Assembly (NCBI GenBank): GCA_964503235.1
Contig: CAZCZJ010000004.1
Coordinates: 1 to 59,313, forward strand
Source: W425 sp964503235
Lineage (GTDB): Bacteria; Chloroflexota; Dehalococcoidia; Dehalococcoidales; RBG-16-60-22
DNA: 59,313 bases
Direction: 5' to 3'
Made by a program: the position numbers and the translations under genes. This document shows, piece by piece, positions 43,943 to 53,905 of the stretch. The notes under the pieces were generated by a model. The model was not told the origin of the DNA. It saw only the letters and a program-made list of their open reading frames with translations, and made no database searches. Within the stretch, counting starts at the first letter, position 1. Each line of letters opens with the position of its first letter.

Positions 43943-44878
43943 TTGAAAATATTACCAGGAAATAAGAATACTCATATCGTGAAGTATTCGTTTATTCTCA
44001 TTCTACTATTTTCACTGGTATTTCCGTGCTATAGCTGCACAGCCCCCGATACCACAGATGCGCAGAACGGCAAGTCGTTCATCTGGAAAATCTCATCCGA
44101 TAATAGTTTTGTATATCTGCTGGGTTCTGTTCACGTAGCTTCCCCTGATATTTACCCTCTGGATAGCTCTATAGGAGACGCCTTCGAGATATCTGATAAG
44201 CTTGTGGTTGAGATTAATATTAACGAAGTCAGTACCTTAAAAGCCATGTTATTACTCCAGAAATACGGAGTATACCCCGGGGGTGATGGACTGGAAGAAA
44301 ATCTCCCGGAGACGCTTTACATGAAACTGAAAGACCAGTTCCTGGAAATGGGTATCCTAATATCTACCATGAACGATTACCGTCCCTGGGTAATTGTCAT
44401 GACGATGGAAGGGATGGTAACGGGGGATAATGATTATTCAGCGGAGTACGGCATAGACTTTCATTTCTTAGACGTAGCGGCTGACCGCGATATGGAAATA
44501 CTGGAACTGGAGTCGGCGGAGTACCAGTTTGAATTATTGAGCAATCTACCGAATGAATTGATGATTAAGGTGCTTGAAATGAGCATTGAAGAACCGCTTA
44601 CGGTTGAAGATGTTGATTTATTATTTGAGTTCTGGGAAGAGGGAGACGCGGCAGGAATGGCGGCATTTCTTTTCGAAGACCTGATTGAAGAGCCTGCCCT
44701 GGCGCCTTATTATGATGTAATATTCACCCAGCGTAATATTAATATGAGGGACAAGATAGAGGAATACCTGGCGGACGAATACGTATATTTTATCGTTGTC
44801 GGCGCGGGGCATCTGGTCGGTGATGAAGGTTTAATAAATTTACTACACGAAGCTGGGTATGACGTCGAGCAGATGTAG
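43943..44878 (+). CDS. TraB/GumN family lipoprotein
   Basis: 311 residues from a TTG at 43943 behind GGGGGAAG. A signal segment YSFILILLFSLVFPCYSC ends in a lipobox-like cysteine. The domain begins with YLLGSVHVAS (GSVH at 61-64) and ends with VVGAGHLVGDEG; these GxxH motifs and conserved Glu residues define the TraB/GumN family, related to Tiki metalloproteases. Probably exported and lipid-anchored; activity unproven. Confidence 0.88.
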   Translation: MKILPGNKNTHIVKYSFILILLFSLVFPCYSCTAPDTTDAQNGKSFIWKISSDNSFVYLLGSVHVASPDIYPLDSSIGDAFEISDKLVVEININEVSTLKAMLLLQKYGVYPGGDGLEENLPETLYMKLKDQFLEMGILISTMNDYRPWVIVMTMEGMVTGDNDYSAEYGIDFHFLDVAADRDMEILELESAEYQFELLSNLPNELMIKVLEMSIEEPLTVEDVDLLFEFWEEGDAAGMAAFLFEDLIEEPALAPYYDVIFTQRNINMRDKIEEYLADEYVYFIVVGAGHLVGDEGLINLLHEAGYDVEQM

Positions 44879-44895
44879 GACCGGGGATTGAAATA

Positions 44896-47187
44896 TCAGG
44901 CTTCCCCTTCCCCGGTATCCCGGTCTGGCTCATTCTGAGCTAATTCCGCTTCAAGCTGCTCCATGAGACGCGCCGCTCGGGGATAGCCTATATGAAGTCG
45001 CCTCTGCAAGAATGAGGTAGACATATTGCTGTTTTTAGCCAGTTCCTTGGCTTGTTCCAGCAGAGGATCTCTGGGGTGACCGCCGATAGTACCTGATGGC
45101 GTAGTCGCAATCAGTGTTTCTATCCTTAATTTATCAGGGTCCTCTCTTTCCTGGCTGCTCCAGAAATAAACAAGTCTTTCTATTTCGGAGTCGGAGAGGA
45201 AGCAGCCCTGGAGACGCTTGGGCTTGGCAGCTTCGGTGGGCATGAACAGCATATCGCCCCTGCCGAGCAATTTTTCCGCCCCGGCACCGTCGAGGATAGT
45301 ACGTGAGTCCACCTGTGATGTAACCGCGAAGCTCATACGCGTCGGGAAGTTGGCTTTAATCAGTCCGGTTACCACGTCAACCGAGGGTCGCTGAGTCGCC
45401 ACGACGAGGTGGATGCCGGTAGCCCTGGCAAGCTGCGCTAAGCGGCAAAGATTGTTTTCAACCTCGTCAAAGCCAGCCATCATAAGGTCAGCCAGCTCAT
45501 CGATAATTAAAACCAGATACGGCAGTTTTTCGTCACCCTGCCTGTTCTTATTATAGCCTTCAATATGACGCGCACCCTCAGCCGCCAGTTTCTGATAACG
45601 CTGGTCCATCTCCTGGCTGAGCCATCGTAAAGCGTTAAGCGCTTTATTGGTATCAACGATAACCGGTGTCGCCAGGTGAGGAATGCTGTTATACTGCGTG
45701 AGCTCAACCCTTTTCGGGTCGATGAGGATAAAGCGGACATCATTCGGGGTATTATGCATCAATAGGCAGCAGATAACGGTATTAAGGCATACCGTCTTGC
45801 CGCTGCCGGTGGCTCCGGCAATTAAAAGGTGGGGCATTTTTATCAGGTCGGAAGCGACAGACTCGCCGCCGGCCCCCTTACCCAGAGCCAGAGTCAGCTT
45901 AGATTTCGCCAACGACTTTTGAAACGGGCTGGTCTCGACAACGCCGCGCAGGCTTACCATATCCGAGGTGGTGTTAGGGACTTCAATACCGATGATGGAT
46001 TTACCGGGCACCGGGGCTTCGATTCTGATGCTGGGCGCCGCCAGCGCCAGAGCCATATCGTTTGACAGCGACGTTATTCTTTCTACCTTAACCCTGGTCT
46101 TGGATACCTCATCCATCCTGACCTGTACGTTGCCGTCTTTATCTCGCTCTTTAATCTCCTTGTATTTTCGGTCCCAACCGGGTTCAACTCCGAACTGGGT
46201 AACGGTAGGGCCGGCGTTTATCTGTACCACCTTGGAATCGACACCATAGCTTGCCAGCGCATCCTCGATGAGTTTAGCCCTCTGGATGTTATCCGCATCA
46301 GTAAACTCAACTTCGGGTGATACATCCAGAATATCTATCGGCGGTAATTTCCAGCCGTCCACCGTCACTAGATTAGGGGACTGGCCGTATTTTCTCCAGA
46401 CTTCCTCAGCTACCTGTTTCAGGTCGCTCTGTCTATCCTGAAGCGGGAGCATAACATCGGCCTTAGTTGGCTTTAAGGCAGCCGCTTTCTCTGCTAGGGC
46501 TTCCAGATTTGCCCGCGAGGCAGATACCTCAGGGGCTATCAGGGGTTGTCTCATTTCATCCGGTAAGGGCGGTTTTGTCCCGGGGGTTCTCATGTCAGTA
46601 CTTCGTGGTTGTCGACCGTCTTTCAGCGTGCGGAGGGGTGCGGGTTGCCGGTTGAACCTCTCATATAGCCAGGTGAAGAATCCTGTAATAACCCGCCAGC
46701 TTTCTCTGGGAGCCATAAGGATAATCCCGATGACAACAAGCCCGATGATACGCAAAGTACTGATTAATACCGAGGCGTCGTAGGCAATTATCCCGCGTCC
46801 GAATTTACCGCCAAGGCCATAACTAAAGGAATCACTCTCCGGTGAGAAAGCCAGAATCCCCCATACCGCCAGTACGAAAGCAATGCCTCCCAGCCACCGG
46901 TACCAGCGAAATAGCAGCGTTGATAAAGCGCGTTTCCATATCAGTACTATCAGAATAATAATAGCCACTACGATAAATGCCAGCCCAATCCCGAATAGGT
47001 CAACAAGAGTATTTAAACCGTTTTTAATATTATTCCAGAATACCGCCAGAAGCACCACGATAACGGCGGTCATGAGAAGCTGACGCACCGGAGTAGATAA
47101 TAATATCCGGAAAAAGCCGCCGCCACCCGGGTTTTTCGGGGTATTTCTTGATGCGCCCGGTTTTCTAATATTTCTTTTCCTAGCCAT
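44896..47187 (-). CDS. ftsK: DNA translocase FtsK/SpoIIIE
   Basis: 763 residues. Four N-terminal membrane segments (about 31-50, 62-86, 100-118, 138-160) are followed by a linker, a motor with Walker A GATGSGKT (about 458-465) and Walker B YLVLIIDELADLMM, and a C-terminal winged-helix gamma domain (about residues 690-750, LQRRLHIGYPRAARLMEQLE) that reads polar DNA motifs. Pumps chromosome ends across the septum. It follows rnj in the same operon. Confidence 0.96.
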   Translation of the reverse strand: MARKRNIRKPGASRNTPKNPGGGGFFRILLSTPVRQLLMTAVIVVLLAVFWNNIKNGLNTLVDLFGIGLAFIVVAIIILIVLIWKRALSTLLFRWYRWLGGIAFVLAVWGILAFSPESDSFSYGLGGKFGRGIIAYDASVLISTLRIIGLVVIGIILMAPRESWRVITGFFTWLYERFNRQPAPLRTLKDGRQPRSTDMRTPGTKPPLPDEMRQPLIAPEVSASRANLEALAEKAAALKPTKADVMLPLQDRQSDLKQVAEEVWRKYGQSPNLVTVDGWKLPPIDILDVSPEVEFTDADNIQRAKLIEDALASYGVDSKVVQINAGPTVTQFGVEPGWDRKYKEIKERDKDGNVQVRMDEVSKTRVKVERITSLSNDMALALAAPSIRIEAPVPGKSIIGIEVPNTTSDMVSLRGVVETSPFQKSLAKSKLTLALGKGAGGESVASDLIKMPHLLIAGATGSGKTVCLNTVICCLLMHNTPNDVRFILIDPKRVELTQYNSIPHLATPVIVDTNKALNALRWLSQEMDQRYQKLAAEGARHIEGYNKNRQGDEKLPYLVLIIDELADLMMAGFDEVENNLCRLAQLARATGIHLVVATQRPSVDVVTGLIKANFPTRMSFAVTSQVDSRTILDGAGAEKLLGRGDMLFMPTEAAKPKRLQGCFLSDSEIERLVYFWSSQEREDPDKLRIETLIATTPSGTIGGHPRDPLLEQAKELAKNSNMSTSFLQRRLHIGYPRAARLMEQLEAELAQNEPDRDTGEGEA

Positions 47188-47215
47188 ATTTATATTGTAC
47201 TCCGTTGAGTCTATA

Positions 47216-48877
47216 TTAAACCTTAACCATAAAGGGCAGAATCATGGGACGACGTTTGGTCTTCTTGTAATAAAATTTCTCCAGGGTATCCTTGACCTTG
47301 GTATTGATAAAACCCCATTCGGCGACACGACCGCTGCCATGGTCGAGGGTTTTTGCCAGAAGCTCACGGCTCTCGTTCATCATATCCCGGGACTCCCGCG
47401 TATCAACAAAACCCCGGGTGACGATATCAGGACGTCCTACAAGCTTGCCCGACTGACGGTTAACCGCAATAATTACGACGACGATACCGTCTCGCGACAA
47501 CATTCTCCTGGTACGCAGGACCACGCCCCCAGCATCGCCGACGCTGAGTCCATCGACATATACGTTGCCCGAACCGACCTTGCCGCTTACCCTGGCATTC
47601 TGGGCGTTTAGCTCAAGGACGTCGCCGTCCTCCAGGACGAAGATATCGGACCGGGGAATACCAATGGACTCTCCCAGGCTGGCGTGGAGGCTCAGATGCC
47701 GGTACTCGCCGTGAATCGGCACGAAGAACCTGGGCTTGACCAATGTAAGCAGCAGCTTGAGTTCCTCCTGGCTGCCGTGACCGTGGACGTGCACCTGTCC
47801 CAGCTTATCGTACATCACGCGGGCGCCCTGCTTGAAGAGGCTGTCGACAGTCCTGTTCACCAGCGATTCGTTGCCGGGGACGGGCGTCGACGAGAGAACG
47901 ATGGTGTCGCCGCGCTGGATATGGACGTGGCGGTGGTCGCGGTTGGCCATGCGTACCAGAGCCGAGGTAGGCTCTCCCTGACTGCCGGTAGTTACCATTA
48001 CTATCTTATTATTTGGCATTCCTTTCAGTTCGTCGATACGCCCCAGGACACCATCAGGCGCGTTCAGATATCCCATATCCAGGGCCATCCGTACCGTATC
48101 GGACATGCTGCGACCGATAATAAAGACTCTCCGCTCGTGTTTAACGGCGGCATCGATAACCTGCTGAATTCGTGAAATCAATGAAGAAAACGTGGTAACG
48201 ACCACTCTTCCCGGGGCGTTGGCTATTACATTTTCCAGCGAAGCGCCGACTATCTGCTCCGAGGGTGTATATCCGGGAAGCTCGGCATAAGTAGAATCAG
48301 AAAGCAGCAGCAGCACACCCTGAGCGCCCAGCTGTGCCAGGCGTGACAGGTCCGTTCCGCTTCCATGAACCGGAGTATAATCAATCTTAAAGTCGCCGCT
48401 GTGAACTACTATTCCTTCGGGAGTGGTAATGATTACGCCCGCGGCATCGGGAATGCTGTGGCATACGGGAAACAGCTCTATTTTGAAATTTCCGAGGGCT
48501 TCTTCTTTACCGAATTCCAGGATTTTAAGGTCTGCCGCGTCTTTTATTCTTCTTTCTCTCAGCTTTACCATGATAAGTCCCTGGGTTAGCTTGGTGGAAT
48601 ATATGGGGACTTTGTTAATCTGGGGCAGCAGGTAGGGCAGAGCGCCGATATGATCTTCATGACCATGCGTGATAACGATGCCTCTGATATTATCACGTTT
48701 TTCTACAACATAACCGAGGTCGGGTATAACCAGGTCTATACCCAGCATGTCTTCCTCGGGGAACATCAGACCACAGTCGATAATAAGGATGTCATCATCG
48801 TATTCCAGCAGCATCATGTTTTTGCCGATTTCACCCAGCCCACCGAGAGGAATTAACTTTAATTTCGGCCTGGACAT
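47216..48877 (-). CDS. rnj: Ribonuclease J
   Basis: 553-residue metallo-beta-lactamase/beta-CASP nuclease with 5' exonuclease and endonuclease activity on RNA. The zinc motif THGHEDHIGALPYLL begins at residue 70; VHSGDFKIDYTP, beta-CASP motifs, HVHGHGSQEEL and the C-terminal domain follow. Normal length. Lies between udg (1-base gap) and ftsK. Confidence 0.95.
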   Translation of the reverse strand: MSRPKLKLIPLGGLGEIGKNMMLLEYDDDILIIDCGLMFPEEDMLGIDLVIPDLGYVVEKRDNIRGIVITHGHEDHIGALPYLLPQINKVPIYSTKLTQGLIMVKLRERRIKDAADLKILEFGKEEALGNFKIELFPVCHSIPDAAGVIITTPEGIVVHSGDFKIDYTPVHGSGTDLSRLAQLGAQGVLLLLSDSTYAELPGYTPSEQIVGASLENVIANAPGRVVVTTFSSLISRIQQVIDAAVKHERRVFIIGRSMSDTVRMALDMGYLNAPDGVLGRIDELKGMPNNKIVMVTTGSQGEPTSALVRMANRDHRHVHIQRGDTIVLSSTPVPGNESLVNRTVDSLFKQGARVMYDKLGQVHVHGHGSQEELKLLLTLVKPRFFVPIHGEYRHLSLHASLGESIGIPRSDIFVLEDGDVLELNAQNARVSGKVGSGNVYVDGLSVGDAGGVVLRTRRMLSRDGIVVVIIAVNRQSGKLVGRPDIVTRGFVDTRESRDMMNESRELLAKTLDHGSGRVAEWGFINTKVKDTLEKFYYKKTKRRPMILPFMVKV

Positions 48878-48878
48878 A

Positions 48879-49484
48879 TTAATGAACCTCGAACATATTC
48901 AGTTGCTGCGGCTGCGGTGTGGTTTCCTGAACGGTATCAGTTTCGGCGAGAAGCGCCGGTATTTTACTCATATCAGCTTCTATAGTCTGCTTTAAACTCT
49001 GCTGGTGCAGGGCGGCCGCGGGATGATACATGGCGAAGTAAATAATATCATCCTGTTTCTGAGCTGTTCCATGAATTTTGCTTATAGTTTTTCCCGGGAA
49101 ATACCTAGCCATCGAGTAACGCCCCAGCGTCACTATCATCCTGGGCTTGATAATTTCAATCTGTTTGTCCAGCCAGGGCTGACAGTTGGTTATCTCCGAG
49201 GGCAAAGGGTCGCGATTACCCGTCGGACGGCACTTGATGACGTTGGCGATATAGACCTGTTCACGGTTCAGGTCAATGGAAGCCAATAACCTGTCAAGAA
49301 ACTGCCCGGCCGGACCCACGAAGGGTCGTCCCTGCTGGTCTTCATGCCATCCGGGAGCTTCACCGATAAACATGATATCAGCATCTTCCGCTCCCTCACC
49401 GGGAACAACGGTAGTGCGGGACCTGGCTATTTCACACTTCTGGCAGAGTGCAATCTGTTCGTAAAGCTCGGTCAGCAGTGACAT
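48879..49484 (-). CDS. udg: Family 4 uracil-DNA glycosylase (Fe-S)
   Basis: 201 residues from the ATG at 49484 with AGGA upstream. Removes uracil from DNA. Four cysteines bind a [4Fe-4S] cluster: Cys14, Cys17, Cys85, Cys101; the active-site motif is GEAPGWHEDQQGRPFVG and the leucine-loop motif contains MYHPAAALH. A GTG at 49541 in frame lies inside the promoter and cannot be the start. First gene of udg-rnj-ftsK. Confidence 0.93.
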   Translation of the reverse strand: MSLLTELYEQIALCQKCEIARSRTTVVPGEGAEDADIMFIGEAPGWHEDQQGRPFVGPAGQFLDRLLASIDLNREQVYIANVIKCRPTGNRDPLPSEITNCQPWLDKQIEIIKPRMIVTLGRYSMARYFPGKTISKIHGTAQKQDDIIYFAMYHPAAALHQQSLKQTIEADMSKIPALLAETDTVQETTPQPQQLNMFEVH

Positions 49485-49531
49485 TTTAGTATCCTGTAAA
49501 AATACGTTCTGTTTAACTGTCTCTCTGAGGT

Positions 49532-49560
49532 ATGATAACACCGCCGATAGGGCAAGTCAA
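49532..49560 (-). promoter_or_regulatory. Promoter of the udg-rnj-ftsK operon
   Basis: TTGACT at 49560-49555, 17-base spacer, TATCAT at 49537-49532 on the minus strand, leaving a leader of about 40 bases. Confidence 0.75.
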
Positions 49561-49679
49561 TCGGCTCGGACGCGTTCACAGTAGACCATTACAGGCTCGC
49601 TCCGGGAAGGAAATACCTTTAACCCCCTGCCTATCGTACTTGACCTTTATACCCATGAGGTAGCGAAGAACCCGCTCAG

Positions 49680-51272
49680 CTACAGCTCTACCAGCTTGAC
49701 GGAAAAAACTTCAGGGATTTCCAGTATTTTTTGCTGTATTTCTTCGGGTAAAGGTTCGTCCAGCGTCAGCACCAGCAGGGCTTTACCTCTCTTTTCAAGC
49801 CTGCCCAGATGCATGGTGCTGATATTAATATCGGCGTCTCCGGTAATTTTCCCCACGGCGCCGATAAGCCCGGGACGGTCGCGGTGGTCACTGAAGAGGA
49901 AACAGGAACCGGGAGCAGGAACGATATCCAGCCAGTATTCATTAATGCGCACGATATGCATTTCGTCGTGCATGACCGTACCCGCCACGGCAAAAGAACC
50001 CTGGTCCGTTTGAAGTTCCACGGTTAGAAGGCTGGAGTAGTTTTCGCATTCAGCTTCCTTCTCTTCCACAACCGAAAGACCCCGTTTAGCGGCTACCAGG
50101 TTACAGTTGACCAGGTTTACCCTTTCATCGCTGGTGCCTTGCAGGAGACCGCCGATGACGGCTGCCTTGAGAATGTTGGTATCGAAATCGGATATGTCGC
50201 CTTCGTACTTAATACGGATGGCTTTGGTCTGCCCTTCCGCCAGGCGATAGACGAGTTTACAGAGTGTCCCGGCAAGTTTCGTATAAGGTTGTAGCACCGT
50301 CATCGTTTCCGAAGGTATGTACGGTACGTTTACAGCCGCTCTGGCCGGAAGTCCTTTAAAGATTTCGACAATCTGCTCGGCGACATCACGGGCGGCCAGC
50401 ACTTGTGCCTCGGTCGTAGAAGCACCCAGATGAGGAGTCACGATTATACTTTCGACATTAAAAAGAATACTCTCGGTTATCGGTTCCTTCTCGAAGACAT
50501 CAATCGCTGCTCCAGCGACTCTTTTCTCTTTAATCGCCTTTACGAGCGCTTCTTCGTCGATTAGTCCGCCGCGGGCGCAATTAATGATTCTCACCGCTGG
50601 TTTGACCTCGGTCAACTGCGGGGCTCCGATTATCTTCCTCGTCTTGTCATTCAGGGGCAAATGGAGCGTGATAAAGTCCGATTCTTTTAACAAACGCTTC
50701 ATGTCAACCAGTTCTACCTGCAATTTCTGGGCATACTCATCGGAAACCAGCGGGTCGTTACCGATAAGCTTCATCTCAAATCCCTGAGCGCGCTTGGCTA
50801 CTTCGGAGCCTACATTGCCCAATCCAATAATGCCCAGCGTCTTGCCTCTCAGTTCCGTACCCATGAACTCATTACGGCGCCATTGTCCCGATTTAAGAGA
50901 CACATTTGCCTGAGGTACATTCCTGGCCGACGCCAGCAGCAGGGCGATAGTGTGCTCAGCCGCCGATACGGTATTACCCGTCGGGGCATTCACCACCAGC
51001 ACGCCACATCGTGTAGCCGTTTCGACGTCTACATTGTCTATGCCCACTCCGGCCCGGGCGATAACCTGTAGATTCTTACCCGCTTCGATGATACCAGCGC
51101 TAACTTCCGTCTGGCTCCGCACGATAAGAGCCTCGTATTCTCCGATAATGTTGATAATGCCTTCCGGTGAGAGATTTAGCTTGATATCAACCTGAGCTAC
51201 GTCCCGCAGGATTTCAATACCTTCCTCGGAGATATCGTCGGTAACCAGCACTTTCATTTTTTTGTCAGCCAT
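49680..51272 (-). CDS. serA: D-3-phosphoglycerate dehydrogenase (long form)
   Basis: First step of serine synthesis. 530 residues: NAD site GIIGLGNVGSEVA (glycine loop about 150-155), catalytic Arg in NCARGGLIDE, Glu in DVFEKEP and His in TPHLGAST, then an ASB domain and a C-terminal ACT domain (DRPGLIGAVGKI, NISTMHLGR) that senses serine in relatives. It follows the class V aminotransferase gene by 18 bases. Confidence 0.96.
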   Translation of the reverse strand: MADKKMKVLVTDDISEEGIEILRDVAQVDIKLNLSPEGIINIIGEYEALIVRSQTEVSAGIIEAGKNLQVIARAGVGIDNVDVETATRCGVLVVNAPTGNTVSAAEHTIALLLASARNVPQANVSLKSGQWRRNEFMGTELRGKTLGIIGLGNVGSEVAKRAQGFEMKLIGNDPLVSDEYAQKLQVELVDMKRLLKESDFITLHLPLNDKTRKIIGAPQLTEVKPAVRIINCARGGLIDEEALVKAIKEKRVAGAAIDVFEKEPITESILFNVESIIVTPHLGASTTEAQVLAARDVAEQIVEIFKGLPARAAVNVPYIPSETMTVLQPYTKLAGTLCKLVYRLAEGQTKAIRIKYEGDISDFDTNILKAAVIGGLLQGTSDERVNLVNCNLVAAKRGLSVVEEKEAECENYSSLLTVELQTDQGSFAVAGTVMHDEMHIVRINEYWLDIVPAPGSCFLFSDHRDRPGLIGAVGKITGDADINISTMHLGRLEKRGKALLVLTLDEPLPEEIQQKILEIPEVFSVKLVEL

Positions 51273-51290
51273 ATCATCTTCCTCGATATA

Positions 51291-52379
51291 CTATCCCGAG
51301 AAGCCTGCCTTGGGTAAAACATATTTGAGTGCCTTCAGCAGGTCTTCGATTTCCTTTTCACTGACCATACCGAGATGACCGATGCGGAATATCTTGCCGT
51401 CAAGTCTCTGCTGGCCTCCGGCCAGTACAATCCCGTGTTCGGACTGCATGAGCTGCATGAGCTTTTTACCGTCAACGCCATCGGGTATGGCTATGGAAGA
51501 AACCGTGTTGGAGGCACATTTCTCATCGGCAAACATGGCAAGCCCCAGTGCCTTGATGCCATCCCGGGTCATTTGACCGATGCGGGCATGCCTCTGGAAA
51601 ACACCCTGTAACCCTTCCTTCAATATCATATCCAGCGACACCGACAGGGCAAAAACCACCGAGACCGCCGGGGTCCAGGGATTCTCTCCTTTTTCATAAT
51701 AGCTTTTCGCTTTGCCGAAGTCCCAGTAAAATCGTGGCATTTTGGCTTTTTCAAAAGCCTGCCACGCCTCCCGGCTGACGCTGGCCATAGCCAGACCCGG
51801 CGGGACCATCCAGCCTTTCTGCGAACCGGTAATGACAACGTCGCACTGCCATTTATCGACGGGTAAATCGATAGAAGACATACTGCTGATAGCATCGACC
51901 AGCAGCAATTTACCGGCATCTTTAACCACCTTAGCGATGGGTTCAAGGTCGTTGGTAACGCCGGTGGAGGTCTCATTATGGGTTACCATCACCGCTTTAA
52001 TATCCGGATTAGCTTTAATAGCATCCCCGACAGCGTCAGGGTCGGCTGCCTTGCCCCAGTCGAAAGTGAGAGGAATGACATCGGCACCGAATGTCCTAGC
52101 GATATTAGCCCAGCGGTCGCCGAAGACGCCGATAGATACGGACAGGATCTTATCACCGGGGGACAGCATATTGACTACAGCCGCTTCAAGGCCGCCCGTA
52201 CCGGAGCCGGTGAGGATATTAAGGTCATTTTTGGTCTGGTATACCAGCTTGAGTTTGTCCGTGACCTCATAGAGGATTTTCTTGAACTCCGGCCCGCGAT
52301 GGTTAATCATCGGCCAGCCCATTGCCTTGAGGACTTCCGGCGGGCAGGGGGTAGGACCCGGAACACGCAACTGTGGCAT
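51291..52379 (-). CDS. Class V aminotransferase (alanine-glyoxylate / serine-pyruvate type)
   Basis: 362 residues. The PLP lysine is Lys188 in TGSQKGW, and ILTGSGTGGLEA and VMVTHNETSTG are family motifs. Next to serA, it may act as the phosphoserine or serine-glyoxylate aminotransferase; in several anaerobes this type replaces SerC, but the substrate cannot be read here. Starts after tyrS in the same direction. Confidence 0.9.
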   Translation of the reverse strand: MPQLRVPGPTPCPPEVLKAMGWPMINHRGPEFKKILYEVTDKLKLVYQTKNDLNILTGSGTGGLEAAVVNMLSPGDKILSVSIGVFGDRWANIARTFGADVIPLTFDWGKAADPDAVGDAIKANPDIKAVMVTHNETSTGVTNDLEPIAKVVKDAGKLLLVDAISSMSSIDLPVDKWQCDVVITGSQKGWMVPPGLAMASVSREAWQAFEKAKMPRFYWDFGKAKSYYEKGENPWTPAVSVVFALSVSLDMILKEGLQGVFQRHARIGQMTRDGIKALGLAMFADEKCASNTVSSIAIPDGVDGKKLMQLMQSEHGIVLAGGQQRLDGKIFRIGHLGMVSEKEIEDLLKALKYVLPKAGFSG

Positions 52380-52396
52380 TTATTTCTCCTATGCTA

Positions 52397-53892
52397 TTAT
52401 TCGCTATCGGTATTAATTACTTTTACATACCGTCTTTTACCAACTTTGACAATACTGCCGCTTTTTATAGCAACTCCATAACTTACTATGTCGGGATCTG
52501 CAACAATATCTATTTTTTTACCATCGATACTTACAGCTCCCTGATTAATTAGCCTATTCGCCTCACTATGACTCTTAACGAGGTTTATCTCATATAGTAG
52601 CAAAGGAACTGATACAAACCATTCTCTAGTATCAGGTTTACCAACCTCCGAACCACTTACCACAAATCCATTTTCCCTCATTGTAGCTACTCTTATTTTT
52701 TGTAATAATTCTTCAGTTAACTCTATTTCTGGTATATCCTCCGGTAACTCCTTCTTCTGGACTACTTTTATAAAATGTTTCTCAGCTTCGTCAGCATCTT
52801 TGTCATCGTAAAGCTGGGTGACGATATCCCTGGCCAGACGTTTTTTCAAAATCATCGGGTTAACACCCTCATCAAGCTGCTTCTGCATTGCCCGGAGTTC
52901 TTCATCGGGGACATCGGTTAATAATTCAAAATACANNNNNNNNNNNNNNNNNNNNNNNNNNNNNNNNNNNNNNNNNNNNNNNNNNNNNNNNNNNNNNNNN
53001 NNNNNNNNNNNNNNNNNNNNNNNNNNNNNNNNNNNTTCTGCATTGCCCGGAGTTCTTCATCGGGGACATCGGTTAATAATTCAAAATACAGCATGATAAG
53101 CCCATCGGTGATAGACATCACCTTGCCGTATATCTGCTCGGGTGGCTCGGCCACGCCGATATAGTTACCCGTGGTCTTGGACATCCGCTGCACGCCGTCG
53201 GTACCTACCAGTACCGGGTAGGTAATACATACCTGCGGCTTCTGCCCGTAAGCCTCCTGGAGCCGGCGTCCGGCCATAAGATTGAAAAGCTGCTCGGTGG
53301 CTCCGATTTGAACATCGGCCCGTAAGCTAACGGCATCATAACCCTGAGCCAGCGGGTAGAGTAACTCCCGCAGCCAGATAGGGTCGTTCTTTTCATATCG
53401 ATTGCGGAGTCGGTCGCGTACCAGAAACTGCTGCACGGTAAAACACGACGCCATGCTGATGACATCGGCGAAACTCAGCTTGCTCAGCCACTCATAATTA
53501 TAGCGAATCCTGGTCTTCTCGGGGTCGAGTATTTTTAAAGCCTGGTCGGCATAGGTTTGAGCATTTTTCTTGATTTCTTCCTCCAGCGCTATGGAACGGG
53601 CTTCATCACGGTCGCTGGGGTCGCCAATCAGGGTGGTAAAAGTGCCTATAAGGAAGGTGACCTCGTGGCCGAAATCCTGGAACTGCCGCATCTTTCTCAG
53701 AATGACCATATGTCCCAGGTGGATATCGGGGGCGGTAACGTCATAACCACAATAAACCCGGAGCGGACGCCCTTCTGCTTTCGCTTCCGTCAGCTTCTGG
53801 CGTAATTCGCCGGTCATCATTTCTTTTATCTGCGGGTCGCCGAACTCGGAGCCCTGCATAATAATAGAAACCTGTTTATCTATGGATTCCAA
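52397..53892 (-). CDS. tyrS: Tyrosyl-tRNA synthetase, interrupted by an artefactual gap
   Basis: Attaches tyrosine to its tRNA. The start is the TTG at 53892, preceded by GAAGGAGGAGG. HLGH (about 58-61) and MSKTTGN are the class I signatures; the C-terminus (from about SEANRLINQGAVSIDG) is an S4 RNA-binding domain. The 100 N at 52936-53035 split the frame. The 55 bases on each side are identical, and merging them restores one continuous frame of 446 residues. The last 420 bases are AT-rich compared with the rest. Confidence 0.93.
52936..53035. other. Assembly gap (100 N) flanked by identical 55-base contig ends
   Basis: Bases 52881-52935 and 53036-53090 are identical, so two contigs overlap by 55 bases and were joined with Ns instead of being merged. 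There is no real missing sequence inside tyrS. Confidence 0.95.
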
Positions 53893-53905
53893 AAAGCCTC
53901 CTCCT

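Noticed and set aside
44880..44916. ACCGGGG/CCCCGGT hairpin between the TraB/GumN gene and ftsK as a bidirectional terminator
   Set aside because: The stem is short, lies partly inside the ftsK coding end and has no T-run on either side.
49484..49541. Longer udg frame from a GTG at 49541
   Set aside because: The region overlaps the predicted promoter and has no ribosome-binding site.
49561..49679. Possible small gene or RNA upstream of the udg promoter, after serA
   Set aside because: No ORF with start signal, conserved RNA motif or stable hairpin with tail could be seen.
52397..53892. tyrS as a frameshifted pseudogene
   Set aside because: The break is an assembly gap between overlapping contig ends; merging them gives an intact frame.
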